In this document: positions 34,582 through 43,565 of the stretch, in pieces
Numbering within the stretch: position 1 is the stretch's first letter
Layout of the letters: the number at the start of each line of letters is the position of its first letter
Source: Pseudomonas sp.
Lineage (GTDB): Bacteria; Pseudomonadota; Gammaproteobacteria; Pseudomonadales; Pseudomonadaceae
Direction of reading: 5' to 3'
Length of the DNA: 64,000 nt
NCBI RefSeq assembly: GCF_030698175.1
Contig: NZ_JAUYNT010000039.1
Span: 1 to 64,000, forward strand
Translations under genes and position numbers: made by a program
The notes under the pieces: generated by a model
What the model was told of the DNA's origin: nothing
The model's input: only the letters and a program-made list of their open reading frames with translations
Database searches by the model: none

Positions 34582-36138
34582 TTACTTAAGCCCCAAGCGC
34601 ACGGCCAGCCGATTAAGATTGGCGCGGTCCAGCCCCAGCTCGCGGGCGGCGGCCGCCCAGTTGCCCTGCTGGCGCTCAAGACAGGCACCGATGAACTGGC
34701 GCTGATACACATCCAGCGCGGCCCGCAGTTCGCCGCCGCCAAGCATGGCCGCCGGCTCTGCATTAGTTTCGGCCACTGCATTGGGCGGCTGGCTGCCGGG
34801 CAAATCCAGATCGTGCGCCTGCAGAGTAAGAATTCGTGGCCGCTCACGGCACGCGGCCAGCGCCTTGAGTGAGGCACGGCCGATCAAGTGCTCCAACTCA
34901 CGGACATTGCCCGGCCAGTCGTAACCGAGCAGCGCGGCCTGGGCATCGGCGCCCAAGCGCAGGCTACGCAACCCCAGGCGCGGGCGATTCTCTTCGAGAA
35001 AACAGCCGGTCAGTAAAATCACGTCGCGACCGCGTTCGCGCAGCGGCGGCACGCGCAACGGATACACGCTAAGACGGTGATAGAGGTCGGCACGCAAGCG
35101 CCCGGCGCGCACCTCCTCGGCCAGATCGCGGTTGCTGGCGGCCAACACCCGGACATTGACTCGATGCTCGCGGTCCGAGCCGACCCGTTGCAGCTGGCCG
35201 CTCTGCAACACTCGCAAGAGCTTGGCCTGCGCCGCCAAGGGCAACTCACCGACCTCATCGAGAAACAAGGTGCCGCCGTCGGCCAGCTCGAACTTGCCTT
35301 GGCGGTCAGCGTGGGCGCCGGAAAATGCACCGCGCACATGGCCAAACAACTCGCTTTCGACCAGGGTTTCCGGCAGTGCGGCGCAATTCAGGCTAACCAA
35401 CGCCGCCTGGGCCCGCGCCGACTGGGCGTGGATGGCGTGCGCGACCAGCTCCTTGCCGACACCGGTTTCACCACTGATCAACACGTTAAGTTCAGTGCCG
35501 GCGACCAATCCGATCTCGGCCAGCAGGGCTTTATGCGCCGGGCTCTGGCCAATCATCTCGCGGGGGCGCAACTGCGCGGCGGCCTGCTTGTAGAGCTGCG
35601 CCAACTCATGCTCGGTTTCGACCCGGCGGGCCAGGCTTTGCATCCGCTCGCCGGCTTTAACCGTGGCGGCGGCGAGGCTGGCAAAGGCCTCCAAGGTGCC
35701 CAGATCGGCGCCACTGAAGCGCTGTGGATTGAGTGCATCGAGGGTCAATACACCCCACGGCTGCTGATCCAGATACAGGCCGCAACCGAGACAATCATGT
35801 ACCTCCAGCTGTCCCAGATGGCCCTCGACGAGGCCGTCGTAGGGGTCGGGCAACTCACAATCGGCGGCAAAATGGGTGGCCTGCGCACTGCCCAGCAACG
35901 TCTGCAAGCGCGGGTGTTCGACCACTTTAAAACGCCGTCCGAGGGTGTCGGCGCTCAAGCCATCGACCGCCACCGGCACCAATTGCTCGCCATCCAGGCG
36001 CAACAAGGCCGTGGCATCGCAGGGCAACAAGACGCGCAAGGCACCGAGCAAACGCCGATACCGCTCGGCCTCGGGCAACTCACAGGCCAGATCAGCCACC
36101 AGTGGCAGTAAGGTGGCGAGCAGGGGATTAGTAGTCAT
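34582..36138 (-). CDS. norR: NorR nitric-oxide-sensing sigma54 activator
   Basis: A 518-residue enhancer-binding protein. The N-terminal GAF domain (about 20-165) binds the non-haem iron that senses NO; equivalents of the E. coli ligand region are seen in GRRFKVVEH, PDPYDG, HDCLGCG and LTLDAL. The AAA+ domain has Walker A GETGVGKE (223-230), a GAFSGA loop at 270-275 (serine in place of the usual threonine), and DEVGEL Walker B. A Fis-type HTH ends the protein (NWAAAARELGLDRANLNRLAVRLGL). It is divergent from hmp, with sites for itself between. P. aeruginosa names the equivalent FhpR. Confidence 0.93.
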   Translation of the reverse strand: MTTNPLLATLLPLVADLACELPEAERYRRLLGALRVLLPCDATALLRLDGEQLVPVAVDGLSADTLGRRFKVVEHPRLQTLLGSAQATHFAADCELPDPYDGLVEGHLGQLEVHDCLGCGLYLDQQPWGVLTLDALNPQRFSGADLGTLEAFASLAAATVKAGERMQSLARRVETEHELAQLYKQAAAQLRPREMIGQSPAHKALLAEIGLVAGTELNVLISGETGVGKELVAHAIHAQSARAQAALVSLNCAALPETLVESELFGHVRGAFSGAHADRQGKFELADGGTLFLDEVGELPLAAQAKLLRVLQSGQLQRVGSDREHRVNVRVLAASNRDLAEEVRAGRLRADLYHRLSVYPLRVPPLRERGRDVILLTGCFLEENRPRLGLRSLRLGADAQAALLGYDWPGNVRELEHLIGRASLKALAACRERPRILTLQAHDLDLPGSQPPNAVAETNAEPAAMLGGGELRAALDVYQRQFIGACLERQQGNWAAAARELGLDRANLNRLAVRLGLK

Positions 36139-36153
36139 TTACACCCTTTAGCA

Positions 36154-36189
36154 GTCATATTGACTCGATTTAGCCATAGTCTTAATGAC
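36154..36189. promoter_or_regulatory. two putative NorR enhancer sites
   Basis: GTCATATTGAC (36154-36164) matches the NorR consensus GTCA-N3-TGAC perfectly. GTCTTAATGAC (36179-36189) matches all but one base. Their starts are 25 bases apart. A weaker GT-N7-AC (36134-36144) overlaps the norR start. Sites of this kind upstream of a sigma54 promoter are how NorR works in E. coli. Confidence 0.7.
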
Positions 36190-36231
36190 TCATTAAAAAA
36201 CTAACCAATTGATATTTAACGACTTATTTTA

Positions 36232-36247
36232 TGGCACGAATCCTGAT
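36232..36247 (+). promoter_or_regulatory. putative sigma54 promoter of hmp
   Basis: TGGCACG (36232-36238) is a perfect -24 element. After four bases comes CTGAT at the -12 position, where TTGCA/T is the consensus, so the -12 is weak. It lies 44 bases before the hmp ATG and 43 bases downstream of the nearer NorR site, a fitting geometry. Confidence 0.6.
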
Positions 36248-36290
36248 ATGTCCCAGTGTAGATGCTCAATTACTCTTCAGGAAAACCGCC

Positions 36291-37472
36291 ATGCTCAGCC
36301 CCGCACAAACCGCCTTGATTAAAGCCACTGTCCCACTGCTGGAGTCGGGTGGTGAAACCCTTACCGCGCACTTCTACACCATCATGCTCAGCGAGTACCC
36401 CGAAGTCCGTCCGCTGTTTAACCAAGCGCACCAAGCCAGCGGCGCCCAATCGCGGGCCTTGGCCAATGCGGTGCTGATGTATGCCAAACACATTGATCGC
36501 CTGGAGGCGCTCGGCCCGCTGGTTGGGCAGATCGTCAGCAAGCATGTGTCGCTGCAAATCTTGCCCGAGCACTATCCGATTGTCGGCGCCTGCCTGTTGC
36601 GGGCGATTCGCGAGGTACTGGGCGCCGAGATTGCCACCGATTCGGTGATTGCCGCCTGGGCGGCGGCCTATCAGCAACTGGCCGAGATTCTTATCGGTGC
36701 CGAAGAACAGGTCTACGCCGAGAATGCCGCAGGCGCTGGCGGCTGGCGCGGCGCGCGAGCGTTTCGAGTGGCGCGCAAGCAGGTCGAAAGCGAAGAAATC
36801 ACCTCCTTCTACCTGGTACCCGAAGACGGCGGCGCATTACTGAGTTTCAGCCCCGGCCAATACATTGGCTTAACCCTGCAACTGGACGGCGAAGAAGTGC
36901 GCCGCAACTACTCGCTGTCGGCCGCCGCCAACCAGCACGAGTACCGCATCAGCGTTAAGCGCGAAGCCGGCGGGCGAGTGTCGAACTACCTGCACGATCA
37001 GGTGGCCGTCGGCGCTACCCTGCAGCTGTTTCCGCCGGCCGGCGATTTTGTCCTGCGCCCATCCAGTAAACCTTTGGCGCTAATTACCGCCGGGGTCGGC
37101 ATCACCCCGGCGCTGGCAATGTTGGAGCAGGCGCTGAGCAGCGGCCGCGAGGTTCACTTTATCCACTGCGCGCGCCATGGCGGTGTGCATGCCTTTCGCG
37201 ACTGGCTGGAGACTATGGTGGCCAAGCATCCGCAGTTGCAGCGTTTCTACTGCTACAGCGAGCCGCGCGCCCATGACGGCCACTGCGCCAGCGGTTTGCT
37301 GACCGAGCCATTGCTGGCGCAATGGTTGCCGGTGCAGCGGGATTTGGACGCCTACTACCTCGGCCCCAAGCCGTTTATGGCACAGATCAAGCGTCACCTG
37401 CAGCGCCTCGGTGTACCGGGCGACCAATGCCACCATGAGTTCTTTGGTCCGGCGACGGAACTTGAAGCGTAA
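36291..37472 (+). CDS. hmp: flavohaemoglobin, nitric oxide dioxygenase
   Basis: A 393-residue flavohaemoglobin that converts NO to nitrate using O2, FAD and NAD(P)H. The globin domain (1-140) carries the catalytic residues in the same numbering as E. coli: Y29, Q53 and proximal H85 (SKHVSLQI). The FAD-binding domain has RRNYSLSAA, and the NAD domain has TAGVGITPALAML and YLGPKPFM. AGGA eight bases before the ATG at 36291 supports this start over an in-frame ATG 60 bases upstream, which would overlap the promoter. Regulation by the divergent NorR is strongly suggested by the intergenic sites. Confidence 0.96.
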   Translation: MLSPAQTALIKATVPLLESGGETLTAHFYTIMLSEYPEVRPLFNQAHQASGAQSRALANAVLMYAKHIDRLEALGPLVGQIVSKHVSLQILPEHYPIVGACLLRAIREVLGAEIATDSVIAAWAAAYQQLAEILIGAEEQVYAENAAGAGGWRGARAFRVARKQVESEEITSFYLVPEDGGALLSFSPGQYIGLTLQLDGEEVRRNYSLSAAANQHEYRISVKREAGGRVSNYLHDQVAVGATLQLFPPAGDFVLRPSSKPLALITAGVGITPALAMLEQALSSGREVHFIHCARHGGVHAFRDWLETMVAKHPQLQRFYCYSEPRAHDGHCASGLLTEPLLAQWLPVQRDLDAYYLGPKPFMAQIKRHLQRLGVPGDQCHHEFFGPATELEA

Positions 37473-37663
37473 ACCAACACCTCCGGCCGGCACTCGCCGG
37501 CCGCTCTACCTCAAGCCACATAGCCAAAGCCCGCAGCCTACCTGTGCGCCGACGTTGGCCGGGCGCATAAAGCCCTCCACCAGCTGCCGCAAACATGCGC
37601 TTTACGCTACCATCGGTCGCCGGCAGCCCCACCGCCGTGCCCACGACCGCTAGGAGCGACCCC

Positions 37664-38767
37664 ATGCTACCCACCCAAATAACTGAGAAGGTGCTGTCGC
37701 GCGGCCTGCTTGATGTACTGATTCGGGCCGGCTTGATTGCCGCCCTGGTGATCTCCTGCTTCCAGATCTTCCGTCCCTTTCTCAATCTGATGCTGTGGTC
37801 GGTTATTTTGGCCATCACCCTCTATCCCTTGCACGGCATGCTTAAACGCAAGCTGGGCAACAGTGACGCGCGGGCCGCGTCGCTGATTATATTTTTCACC
37901 GTGGGCATTCTGCTGGTGCCGGTGTACCTGCTTGGCAACTCAATGGCCGAATCGATCCAGCAAACTATTGCAGTGGTCAAAAGCGGTGGTTTGCATATCC
38001 CGGCGCCGGCTGATTCCGTGGCCAGTTGGCCGCTGGTGGGCAAAAGCCTGCATGGATTCTGGCTGCAAGCGTCGACCGACCTCACCGGTTTGCTGCAAAC
38101 CGTGGCCCCGCATCTCAAGGGCCCGAGCCTGAGCCTGCTGGGCAAACTGGCCGGGGCCAGCGTCGGCCTGCTGATGTTTATCTTCGCGCTGTTTATCGCC
38201 GGCATTGTCATGGCCTACGGCGACAAAGGTAGCCACAGCGCGCAGCTGATCGCGGCACGCATTTCCGGCCCGGAGAAAGGTCCGCAGATCGCCGAGCTGT
38301 GCACCGCCACCGTGCGCGCCGTCGCCCAGGGCGTGGTCGGTATCGCCTTTATCCAGATGTTGCTGGTGGGCGCCGGTTTTGTGGTGATGGGCATTCCCGG
38401 CGCCGGTTTGCTGGCCCTCGGCGTGTTGCTGCTGGGCATCATGCAGTTGCCGGCCAGCCTGATCATCATCCCGGTGCTTGGCTTCGTGTTCGCCACTGAA
38501 GGCGCCACTGCCGCGACCATTGGGTTTGCCATCTACAGCGTCCTCGCCGGCATGGTCGATAACGTGCTCAAGCCCTTGCTGCTGGGTCGTGGGGTGGCGG
38601 TGCCGATGCCGGTGATTCTGATCGGCGCCTTGGGCGGGATGATTGCCAGCGGCATCATCGGCCTGTTTATTGGCCCAGTGATGCTGGCGGTGGCTTATCA
38701 GTTGTTTTGGCAGTGGATCAACGACCAGCCCGCGCCCGACGCGACCAGCGACACCAGCCAAAGCTGA
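37664..38767 (+). CDS. AI-2E family transporter
   Basis: A 367-residue membrane protein of the AI-2 exporter/PerM superfamily with about eight helices. Landmarks are FLNLMLWSVILAITLYPLHGML near the N terminus, GIAFIQMLLVGAGFVVMGIPGA (within one conserved stretch), and the C-terminal VDNVLKPLLLGRG with PVILIGALGGM. Substrates differ among members (autoinducer-2, sodium, glycolate), so none is assigned. Start ATG 37664 has AGGAG upstream. It is 191 bases downstream of hmp; a GC-rich hairpin lacking T's (37485-37504) intervenes, so cotranscription is uncertain. Confidence 0.9.
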   Translation: MLPTQITEKVLSRGLLDVLIRAGLIAALVISCFQIFRPFLNLMLWSVILAITLYPLHGMLKRKLGNSDARAASLIIFFTVGILLVPVYLLGNSMAESIQQTIAVVKSGGLHIPAPADSVASWPLVGKSLHGFWLQASTDLTGLLQTVAPHLKGPSLSLLGKLAGASVGLLMFIFALFIAGIVMAYGDKGSHSAQLIAARISGPEKGPQIAELCTATVRAVAQGVVGIAFIQMLLVGAGFVVMGIPGAGLLALGVLLLGIMQLPASLIIIPVLGFVFATEGATAATIGFAIYSVLAGMVDNVLKPLLLGRGVAVPMPVILIGALGGMIASGIIGLFIGPVMLAVAYQLFWQWINDQPAPDATSDTSQS

Positions 38768-38917
38768 TTGGCACTTGGCACACCGGCGGTAATCGGCCGC
38801 GGACGACCGTTATGCTGAGCGGCCTGACGATGATGCGCCAGTGCTGTTGGCCTCGTCCGGCTAGTCATCCGAAGGCCTGCTGCTGAGCGTGCCGGTGCTC
38901 AACCTCAGGCTATTTAA

Positions 38918-39307
38918 TTAAGCGCTGCGCCGCACGCCGATCAAGTAGCTGACAAACAGCGTAATCATCAGCGCATCCACCAAGATATCCAGCCCGGCTT
39001 GATGGCCAAGAAAGTCGCGGCCGTAGGTCAGGATCAGACCGATAAAGCTCAGCTTGCTAACGCAGGCCGCCACTAACACCAAAGATCGGGTCGGCGGATT
39101 GAAGGCGGCGTAAATCAACATGCCGCCCACCAGCGCAATCAGCACGCCCCAGCTGCGCACGATAATTTCTGCCAACGGACCTTCCAGGGTCACGCCAAAG
39201 GTGCTGAGCAACGCCGCCTGCGGGGCGATGGCGGCAAACAGCATGCTGCAAGTCAGCACCCCGGCGACCAGCATGATCCATTTGATGTTCGCAACAATCC
39301 AGCTCAT
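38918..39307 (-). CDS. four-helix membrane protein of unknown function
   Basis: A 129-residue integral membrane protein with four predicted helices (about 8-28, 47-67, 74-94, 104-124), ending GVRRSA. A perfect AGGAG precedes the ATG at 39305-39307. I do not recognise a family. It is convergent with the AI-2E gene and lies downstream of the iron-binding-protein gene on the same strand but behind its terminator. Confidence 0.75.
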   Translation of the reverse strand: MSWIVANIKWIMLVAGVLTCSMLFAAIAPQAALLSTFGVTLEGPLAEIIVRSWGVLIALVGGMLIYAAFNPPTRSLVLVAACVSKLSFIGLILTYGRDFLGHQAGLDILVDALMITLFVSYLIGVRRSA

Positions 39308-39425
39308 GAAATGCTCCTTTTGGGGTTTATGCATGCTTGCAATAAGCGTCGTGACGCGGCGCGGCCTGAACCTATCGCCAGCCTCTGCGGATCAAAGGCC
39401 CCGCTGCTGGGCCTGGCGCTGAAAC

Positions 39426-39457
39426 AACAACGCCCCGCACTATGGCGGGGCGTTGTT
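39426..39457 (-). terminator. terminator of the iron-binding-protein gene
   Basis: AACAACGCCCCGC and GCGGGGCGTTGTT form a 13-base perfect stem with loop ACTATG, 37 bases past the stop of the FbpA-type gene. The T-run is interrupted, but the stem is strong. Confidence 0.75.
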
Positions 39458-39494
39458 GGCAACTCAAGGGCTCAGTCTTTTAACCGCGCCAGGC

Positions 39495-40505
39495 TCAATT
39501 CCAGCCGGCGCGATCCATCAACTTCAAGGCTTCGACCTGGCGCTTGCCGGCCACTTCCAGCGGAATGCTGTCGGCTTTAAACGGCCCCCAAGCACTGACT
39601 TCCGCCGAAGGTTTAACCGCAGGGTTAGCCGGGAACTCCTGGTTGATGTCGGCAAACAGGTTTTGCGCCTCGGCGGTGGTCATCCACTCCAGCAGTTTTT
39701 GCGCCTCAACCCCATGGGGTGCGTATTTGGTCACGCCGGCGCCCGAGAGGTTGACGTGCACACCACGATCGGCCTGATTGGGCCAGAACAGCTTAACCTT
39801 GAGGTCCGGGTCTTGCTTATGCAGGCGGGCAAAGTAGTAGGTATTGACCAGGCCAACATCGCACTGGCCGGCATCGATGGCCTGCAGCAAGGCGGTGTCG
39901 TCGGCAAACACGTCGGTGGCCAGGTTATTGACCCAACCCTTGACGATGGCTTCGGTCTTAGCCGCGCCGTGGGTTTCGATCAGGGTGGCGGTCAACGACT
40001 GGTTGTAGACCTTCTTGCTGGTGCGCAAGCACAGACGGCCAGCCCAGTCCTTGTCGGCCAAGGCTTCGTAGGTCGACAACTCAGAAGCTTTAACCCGCTC
40101 GGTGGAATAGACGATGGTCCGCGCCCGCAGCGACAGGCCAGTCCAACTACCGGTGCTGGAGCGATATTGCGCGGGGATATTGGCGTCGATAACCGCCGAT
40201 TTTAACGGTTTGAGCACGCCTTCCTGCTCGGCCTGCCAGAGGTTGCCGGCATCCACGGTAATCAGCAGGTCAGCCGGCGTATTGGCGCCCTCGGCCTTGA
40301 GACGCGCCATCAAGGGCGCCTCTTTGTCGGTGATGAATTTGACTTTGACCCCGGTTTTGGCGGTGTAGGCATCGAACACCGGCTTGATCAGCTCGTCGAT
40401 GCGCGCGGTGTAAACCATCAATTCTTCGGCCGCCAGCAGCGGGGCAGACACCGTAGAGAGGGCAAGAACGGGAAGCGTGGCAAGCAACGTCTGGCGCAGG
40501 CGCAT
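39495..40505 (-). CDS. FbpA/HitA-type periplasmic ferric-iron-binding protein
   Basis: A 336-residue class of extracellular iron-binding protein. A signal peptide (about 1-25, ending LLAAEE) is followed by the mature fold ELMVYTARIDELIKPVFDAY. The tandem tyrosines that chelate Fe3+ are visible in VNTYYFARL at about residue 222. It should deliver iron to the Fbp-type permease whose gene is at 32831-34447; norR, hmp and two other genes lie in between. A Fur-box-like palindrome lies upstream, consistent with iron regulation. Confidence 0.92.
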   Translation of the reverse strand: MRLRQTLLATLPVLALSTVSAPLLAAEELMVYTARIDELIKPVFDAYTAKTGVKVKFITDKEAPLMARLKAEGANTPADLLITVDAGNLWQAEQEGVLKPLKSAVIDANIPAQYRSSTGSWTGLSLRARTIVYSTERVKASELSTYEALADKDWAGRLCLRTSKKVYNQSLTATLIETHGAAKTEAIVKGWVNNLATDVFADDTALLQAIDAGQCDVGLVNTYYFARLHKQDPDLKVKLFWPNQADRGVHVNLSGAGVTKYAPHGVEAQKLLEWMTTAEAQNLFADINQEFPANPAVKPSAEVSAWGPFKADSIPLEVAGKRQVEALKLMDRAGWN

Positions 40506-40538
40506 GGCGATAATCTCGGCAGAGTGATAATTCTAAAC

Positions 40539-40559
40539 AAATACTAATGAATAGCATTT
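40539..40559. promoter_or_regulatory. putative Fur box
   Basis: The core TACTAATGAATAGCA (40542-40556) fits the 7-1-7 Fur pattern TGATAAT-N-ATTATCA at 10 of 14 positions and lies in a larger imperfect palindrome (AAATACTA / TAGCATTT). It is 34 bases upstream of the iron-binding-protein ATG. Confidence 0.55.
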
Positions 40560-40652
40560 AGGTTAGCAATTACTCTCACACAAACGCCACCGCCGGCACT
40601 TGTCGCCGATCAATTTATCTGGGCTTTAGCCCGCCAATACGCCGGCCTCTGG

Positions 40653-41885
40653 CTACGCCCGCGCCAGCTCCGGTAAATCACCGGACAAACCCAAGGCCTG
40701 ACGCACCAGCAAGGCCTTGCCTTCATTCAGGCCATCAACCAGATTCAGCCCCGAATTACGCAACCAGCGCAGCGGCAGCGGATCGGCCTGGAACAACCGC
40801 TCGAAGCCCTCCATCGCCGCCATCATCGCCAGGTTATGCGGCATACGGCGGCGCTCGTAACGGCTGAGCACGCGAATATCGGCAGGGTTTTCGCCGCGCT
40901 CCAGCGCATGCAGCAGCACTTCGGCGAGCACCGCAGCATCCAGAAAACCCAGATTGACCCCCTGGCCGGCTAACGGGTGAATGGTGTGGGCGGCGTCGCC
41001 GATCAAGGCCAGGCCGGGCTCCACATAGCGCTTGGCATGCCGTTGGCGCAGCGGGATGCAATGCCGTGGGTCGGCCTCCAACACCTCACCCAGACGCCAC
41101 TCGAAGGCCTTGCCGAGGGCGTAGCGAAACGCTGCGTCATCCAGTGCCATCAAGCGTTCGGCCTCGCTCGGCGTCACCGACCAGACAATCGAGCACCATT
41201 GCTCGGCATCCTCGCCCGTGCGCCCGGCCAAAGGCAAAAACGCCAGCGGGCCATCGTCGGTAAAGCGCTGCCAGGCGGTTTGTTGGTGTGGCTTGGCGCA
41301 GCGCACGCTGGTGACTAGGGCGTGGTGCAGGTAATCCCATTCGCGGGTGGCGCAGCCAGCCAGGCGCCGTACCGCCGAGTTGGCGCCATCGGCGGCGATC
41401 AGCAGCGGCGCGCGTAACTCGCGGCCATCGCTGAGGGTCAGCAACCAGTCGTCGCCGGAGCGGCGCAGTTGCTCCAGGCGCGCGCTGGGCAAAATACCCA
41501 GGTCGGCGTCATACAGGGCATCCAGCAGCGCATCCTGAACCACGCGGTTTTCGACTATATGGCCGAGCACCTCGGCATGCACGCTGGCAGCGGAAAAATG
41601 CACCTGGCCGGTGCCGGAGCCGTCCCACACCTGCATCTCGCCGTAGGGGCTGGCGCGCCGGGCGACGATCCCCGGCCAGACCTGCAGGCGCTCAAGGATG
41701 CGCTGGCTGGCGGCCGACAGGGCGCTGACCCGTGGCTCAAAGGCCGCAGCCTGATCGAACGGCTTAACGCTCAGCGGGCCGCCATCCAGCAACATGATTT
41801 GCAGACCACTGTTTTGCAGCGCCAAGGCCAAGGCACTACCAACCATACCGGCGCCAACAATGATCACATCCGCTTGTAGTTGCAT
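40653..41885 (-). CDS. ubiI: UbiI/VisC-type ubiquinone hydroxylase
   Basis: A 410-residue FAD monooxygenase of the UbiH/UbiF/VisC family acting in ubiquinone ring hydroxylation. Seen: the FAD-binding IIVGAGMVGSALALAL at the N terminus, the DG-type motif (LIAADGANSAVRRLAG) near 170, and the second FAD motif ALIGDAAHTIHPLAGQGVNLG around 300. C5 hydroxylation (UbiI) is the usual assignment for this operon position, but UbiF-like activity cannot be excluded. It is the last gene of the pepP-ubiH-hotdog-ubiI cluster, two bases after the hotdog gene stop. Confidence 0.88.
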   Translation of the reverse strand: MQLQADVIIVGAGMVGSALALALQNSGLQIMLLDGGPLSVKPFDQAAAFEPRVSALSAASQRILERLQVWPGIVARRASPYGEMQVWDGSGTGQVHFSAASVHAEVLGHIVENRVVQDALLDALYDADLGILPSARLEQLRRSGDDWLLTLSDGRELRAPLLIAADGANSAVRRLAGCATREWDYLHHALVTSVRCAKPHQQTAWQRFTDDGPLAFLPLAGRTGEDAEQWCSIVWSVTPSEAERLMALDDAAFRYALGKAFEWRLGEVLEADPRHCIPLRQRHAKRYVEPGLALIGDAAHTIHPLAGQGVNLGFLDAAVLAEVLLHALERGENPADIRVLSRYERRRMPHNLAMMAAMEGFERLFQADPLPLRWLRNSGLNLVDGLNEGKALLVRQALGLSGDLPELARA

Positions 41886-41887
41886 GC

Positions 41888-42370
41888 TTAGGCTGCCTGC
41901 CGCGCGCGCGGCTTGAGTCGTACATAAAGGGTTTTGTGCACCCGCGCCACCAGGGTGCCTTCGCCGTCGCGCACGTCAACGTGCAACTGCGGCAGGTATT
42001 TTTCGCCGGCGGCGGTGTGCGCGCGAATGTCCGCCAGCAGCTTATCGTCGATGACAAAGTCGGCGTACACCGGGCCTTTGCCGGGGGCGATAAAATCGAT
42101 GCTGGCGGCCTTGTCCCAGACCAGATAATCGTCGCCCAACAAGGGCATCAACAACAGCATGTAGAAGGGATCGACCATGCTGTACAGCGAGCCGCCGAAC
42201 TGGGTGCCAACCGCATTGCGGTTGTACCAGCGCAACGCCATCTTCACCCGCGCCTGCCGGCAATCCGGACTGATCTGCTGCACCGAGATGCCGGCACCGA
42301 GGTAAGGCGGATAGAGGTTCAGGCCAATGCGCAACAAACGCGCGCGACGGGCCAATTTGGCATCACTCAT
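41888..42370 (-). CDS. DUF4442 hotdog-fold thioesterase-like protein
   Basis: A 160-residue single-domain protein of the DUF4442/YiiD-C type hotdog superfamily. Typical elements are RWYNRNAVGTQFGGSLYSMVDPFYMLLLM and DKAASIDFIAPGKGPVYADF, each within one continuous conserved stretch, then a final beta strand TLVARVHKTLYVR. The substrate is unknown. It lies 10 bases downstream of ubiH and two bases before ubiI, so it is cotranscribed with ubiquinone genes. A role in acyl-CoA or quinone-precursor handling would be inference. Confidence 0.82.
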   Translation of the reverse strand: MSDAKLARRARLLRIGLNLYPPYLGAGISVQQISPDCRQARVKMALRWYNRNAVGTQFGGSLYSMVDPFYMLLLMPLLGDDYLVWDKAASIDFIAPGKGPVYADFVIDDKLLADIRAHTAAGEKYLPQLHVDVRDGEGTLVARVHKTLYVRLKPRARQAA

Positions 42371-42380
42371 AACAGTTCTC

Positions 42381-43565
42381 TCACGACGGGCGCGGGCCCA
42401 GGCCCATGGCCTGGCGGGCAAACCAGCGCTTGGCCGGCGGTAATAAATCCAGCCCCAGGAGGCCGAGATTGCGCCCGGCGGCCAGCAGCGGCTGGTCACT
42501 GGTAAAGAGTTTGGTGACCTGATCGGAAAAACCCACGGTCAGTTGCTGGTCGAGGCGCTGGCGCTCCAGATAACCCTGCAAGCAGGCCAGCTCGCCCAAG
42601 GGCGCAGTGCTGGCCAACAGGGTTTCAGCCAGCTCCAGAGTATCGCGCAGCGACAGATTGTAACCCTGGCCAGCAATCGGGTGCAGGCTGTGGGCGGCGT
42701 TGCCGAGCACCACCAGATGGGGCCGCACTTGCTCCTGGGCCTCGGTCAGCGCCAGCGGATACAGATGGCGAGCGCCAACCTTGTGCAAGGCGCCGAGACG
42801 ATAACCAAAGGCCTCCTGCAGTTCGGCCAGAAAGTGCCGATCATCCAGTTGCAGCAAGCGTTCGGCATCCGCGCTCGGCCGGGTCCAAACCAACGCGCAG
42901 CGGTTATCCGCCAACGGCAGCATGGCCATCGGCCCGGCCTCGGTGAAGCGTTCGAAGGCCTGCCCCTGGTGCGCCTGACTGGCGCTGATATTGGCGATCA
43001 GCGCACTCTGCTGATAGGCCTGCTGGCTGACGGCGATGCCCAGTTGCTCGCGCAAGCCGGAGCGGCCGCCATCGGCCAGCACGGCCAGGTCGCACTCCAG
43101 GGTCGAGTCATCATTCAAAGTTAAGCGATAGCCATCACCGAGACTGTGCATGGCCAGCACTTCGGCCGGGCAGCGCCAACTGATCACATTCTTATCCAAG
43201 GCTTGCCACAGGCAATGGCCGAGCCAGGCGTTCTCGACTACATAACCGAGCGCAGGCACCCCTTCATCGGCGGCACTTAGCCGTGCGGCGCCAAAGCGAC
43301 CACGGTCGGAGACATGAATTTGCGCAATCGGTTCGGCCCGCTCGGCGATGCTCGGCCACAGGCCCAGGCGCTGGTAAATCTGCCGGGTGCCGAACGACAA
43401 GGCGGTGGAGCGCGCGTCGTAGCTGGGCTGGTAGCTGCTGCCGGGGGCAAATGGCTCGATCAGCACTATCTGCCAGCCGCGGGCTTTGGCACCGGTTTGC
43501 AACGCCAAGGCCAAGCTGGCGCCGACTAGGCCGCCGCCAATAATCGCCAGTTGCACCCGTGCCAT
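42381..43565 (-). CDS. ubiH: UbiH, 2-octaprenyl-6-methoxyphenol hydroxylase
   Basis: A 394-residue FAD monooxygenase that hydroxylates C6 (C1 in older numbering) of the ubiquinone ring. Seen: N-terminal LAIIGGGLVGASLALALQ, the substrate-domain LADGGRSGLREQLG, and the second FAD motif VVLGNAAHSLHPIAGQGYNLSLRD, which has asparagine where most homologues also have GNA. The ATG (43563-43565) shares one base with the pepP stop codon, so translation is coupled. An upstream reading that overlaps pepP was discarded. Confidence 0.94.
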   Translation of the reverse strand: MARVQLAIIGGGLVGASLALALQTGAKARGWQIVLIEPFAPGSSYQPSYDARSTALSFGTRQIYQRLGLWPSIAERAEPIAQIHVSDRGRFGAARLSAADEGVPALGYVVENAWLGHCLWQALDKNVISWRCPAEVLAMHSLGDGYRLTLNDDSTLECDLAVLADGGRSGLREQLGIAVSQQAYQQSALIANISASQAHQGQAFERFTEAGPMAMLPLADNRCALVWTRPSADAERLLQLDDRHFLAELQEAFGYRLGALHKVGARHLYPLALTEAQEQVRPHLVVLGNAAHSLHPIAGQGYNLSLRDTLELAETLLASTAPLGELACLQGYLERQRLDQQLTVGFSDQVTKLFTSDQPLLAAGRNLGLLGLDLLPPAKRWFARQAMGLGPRPS

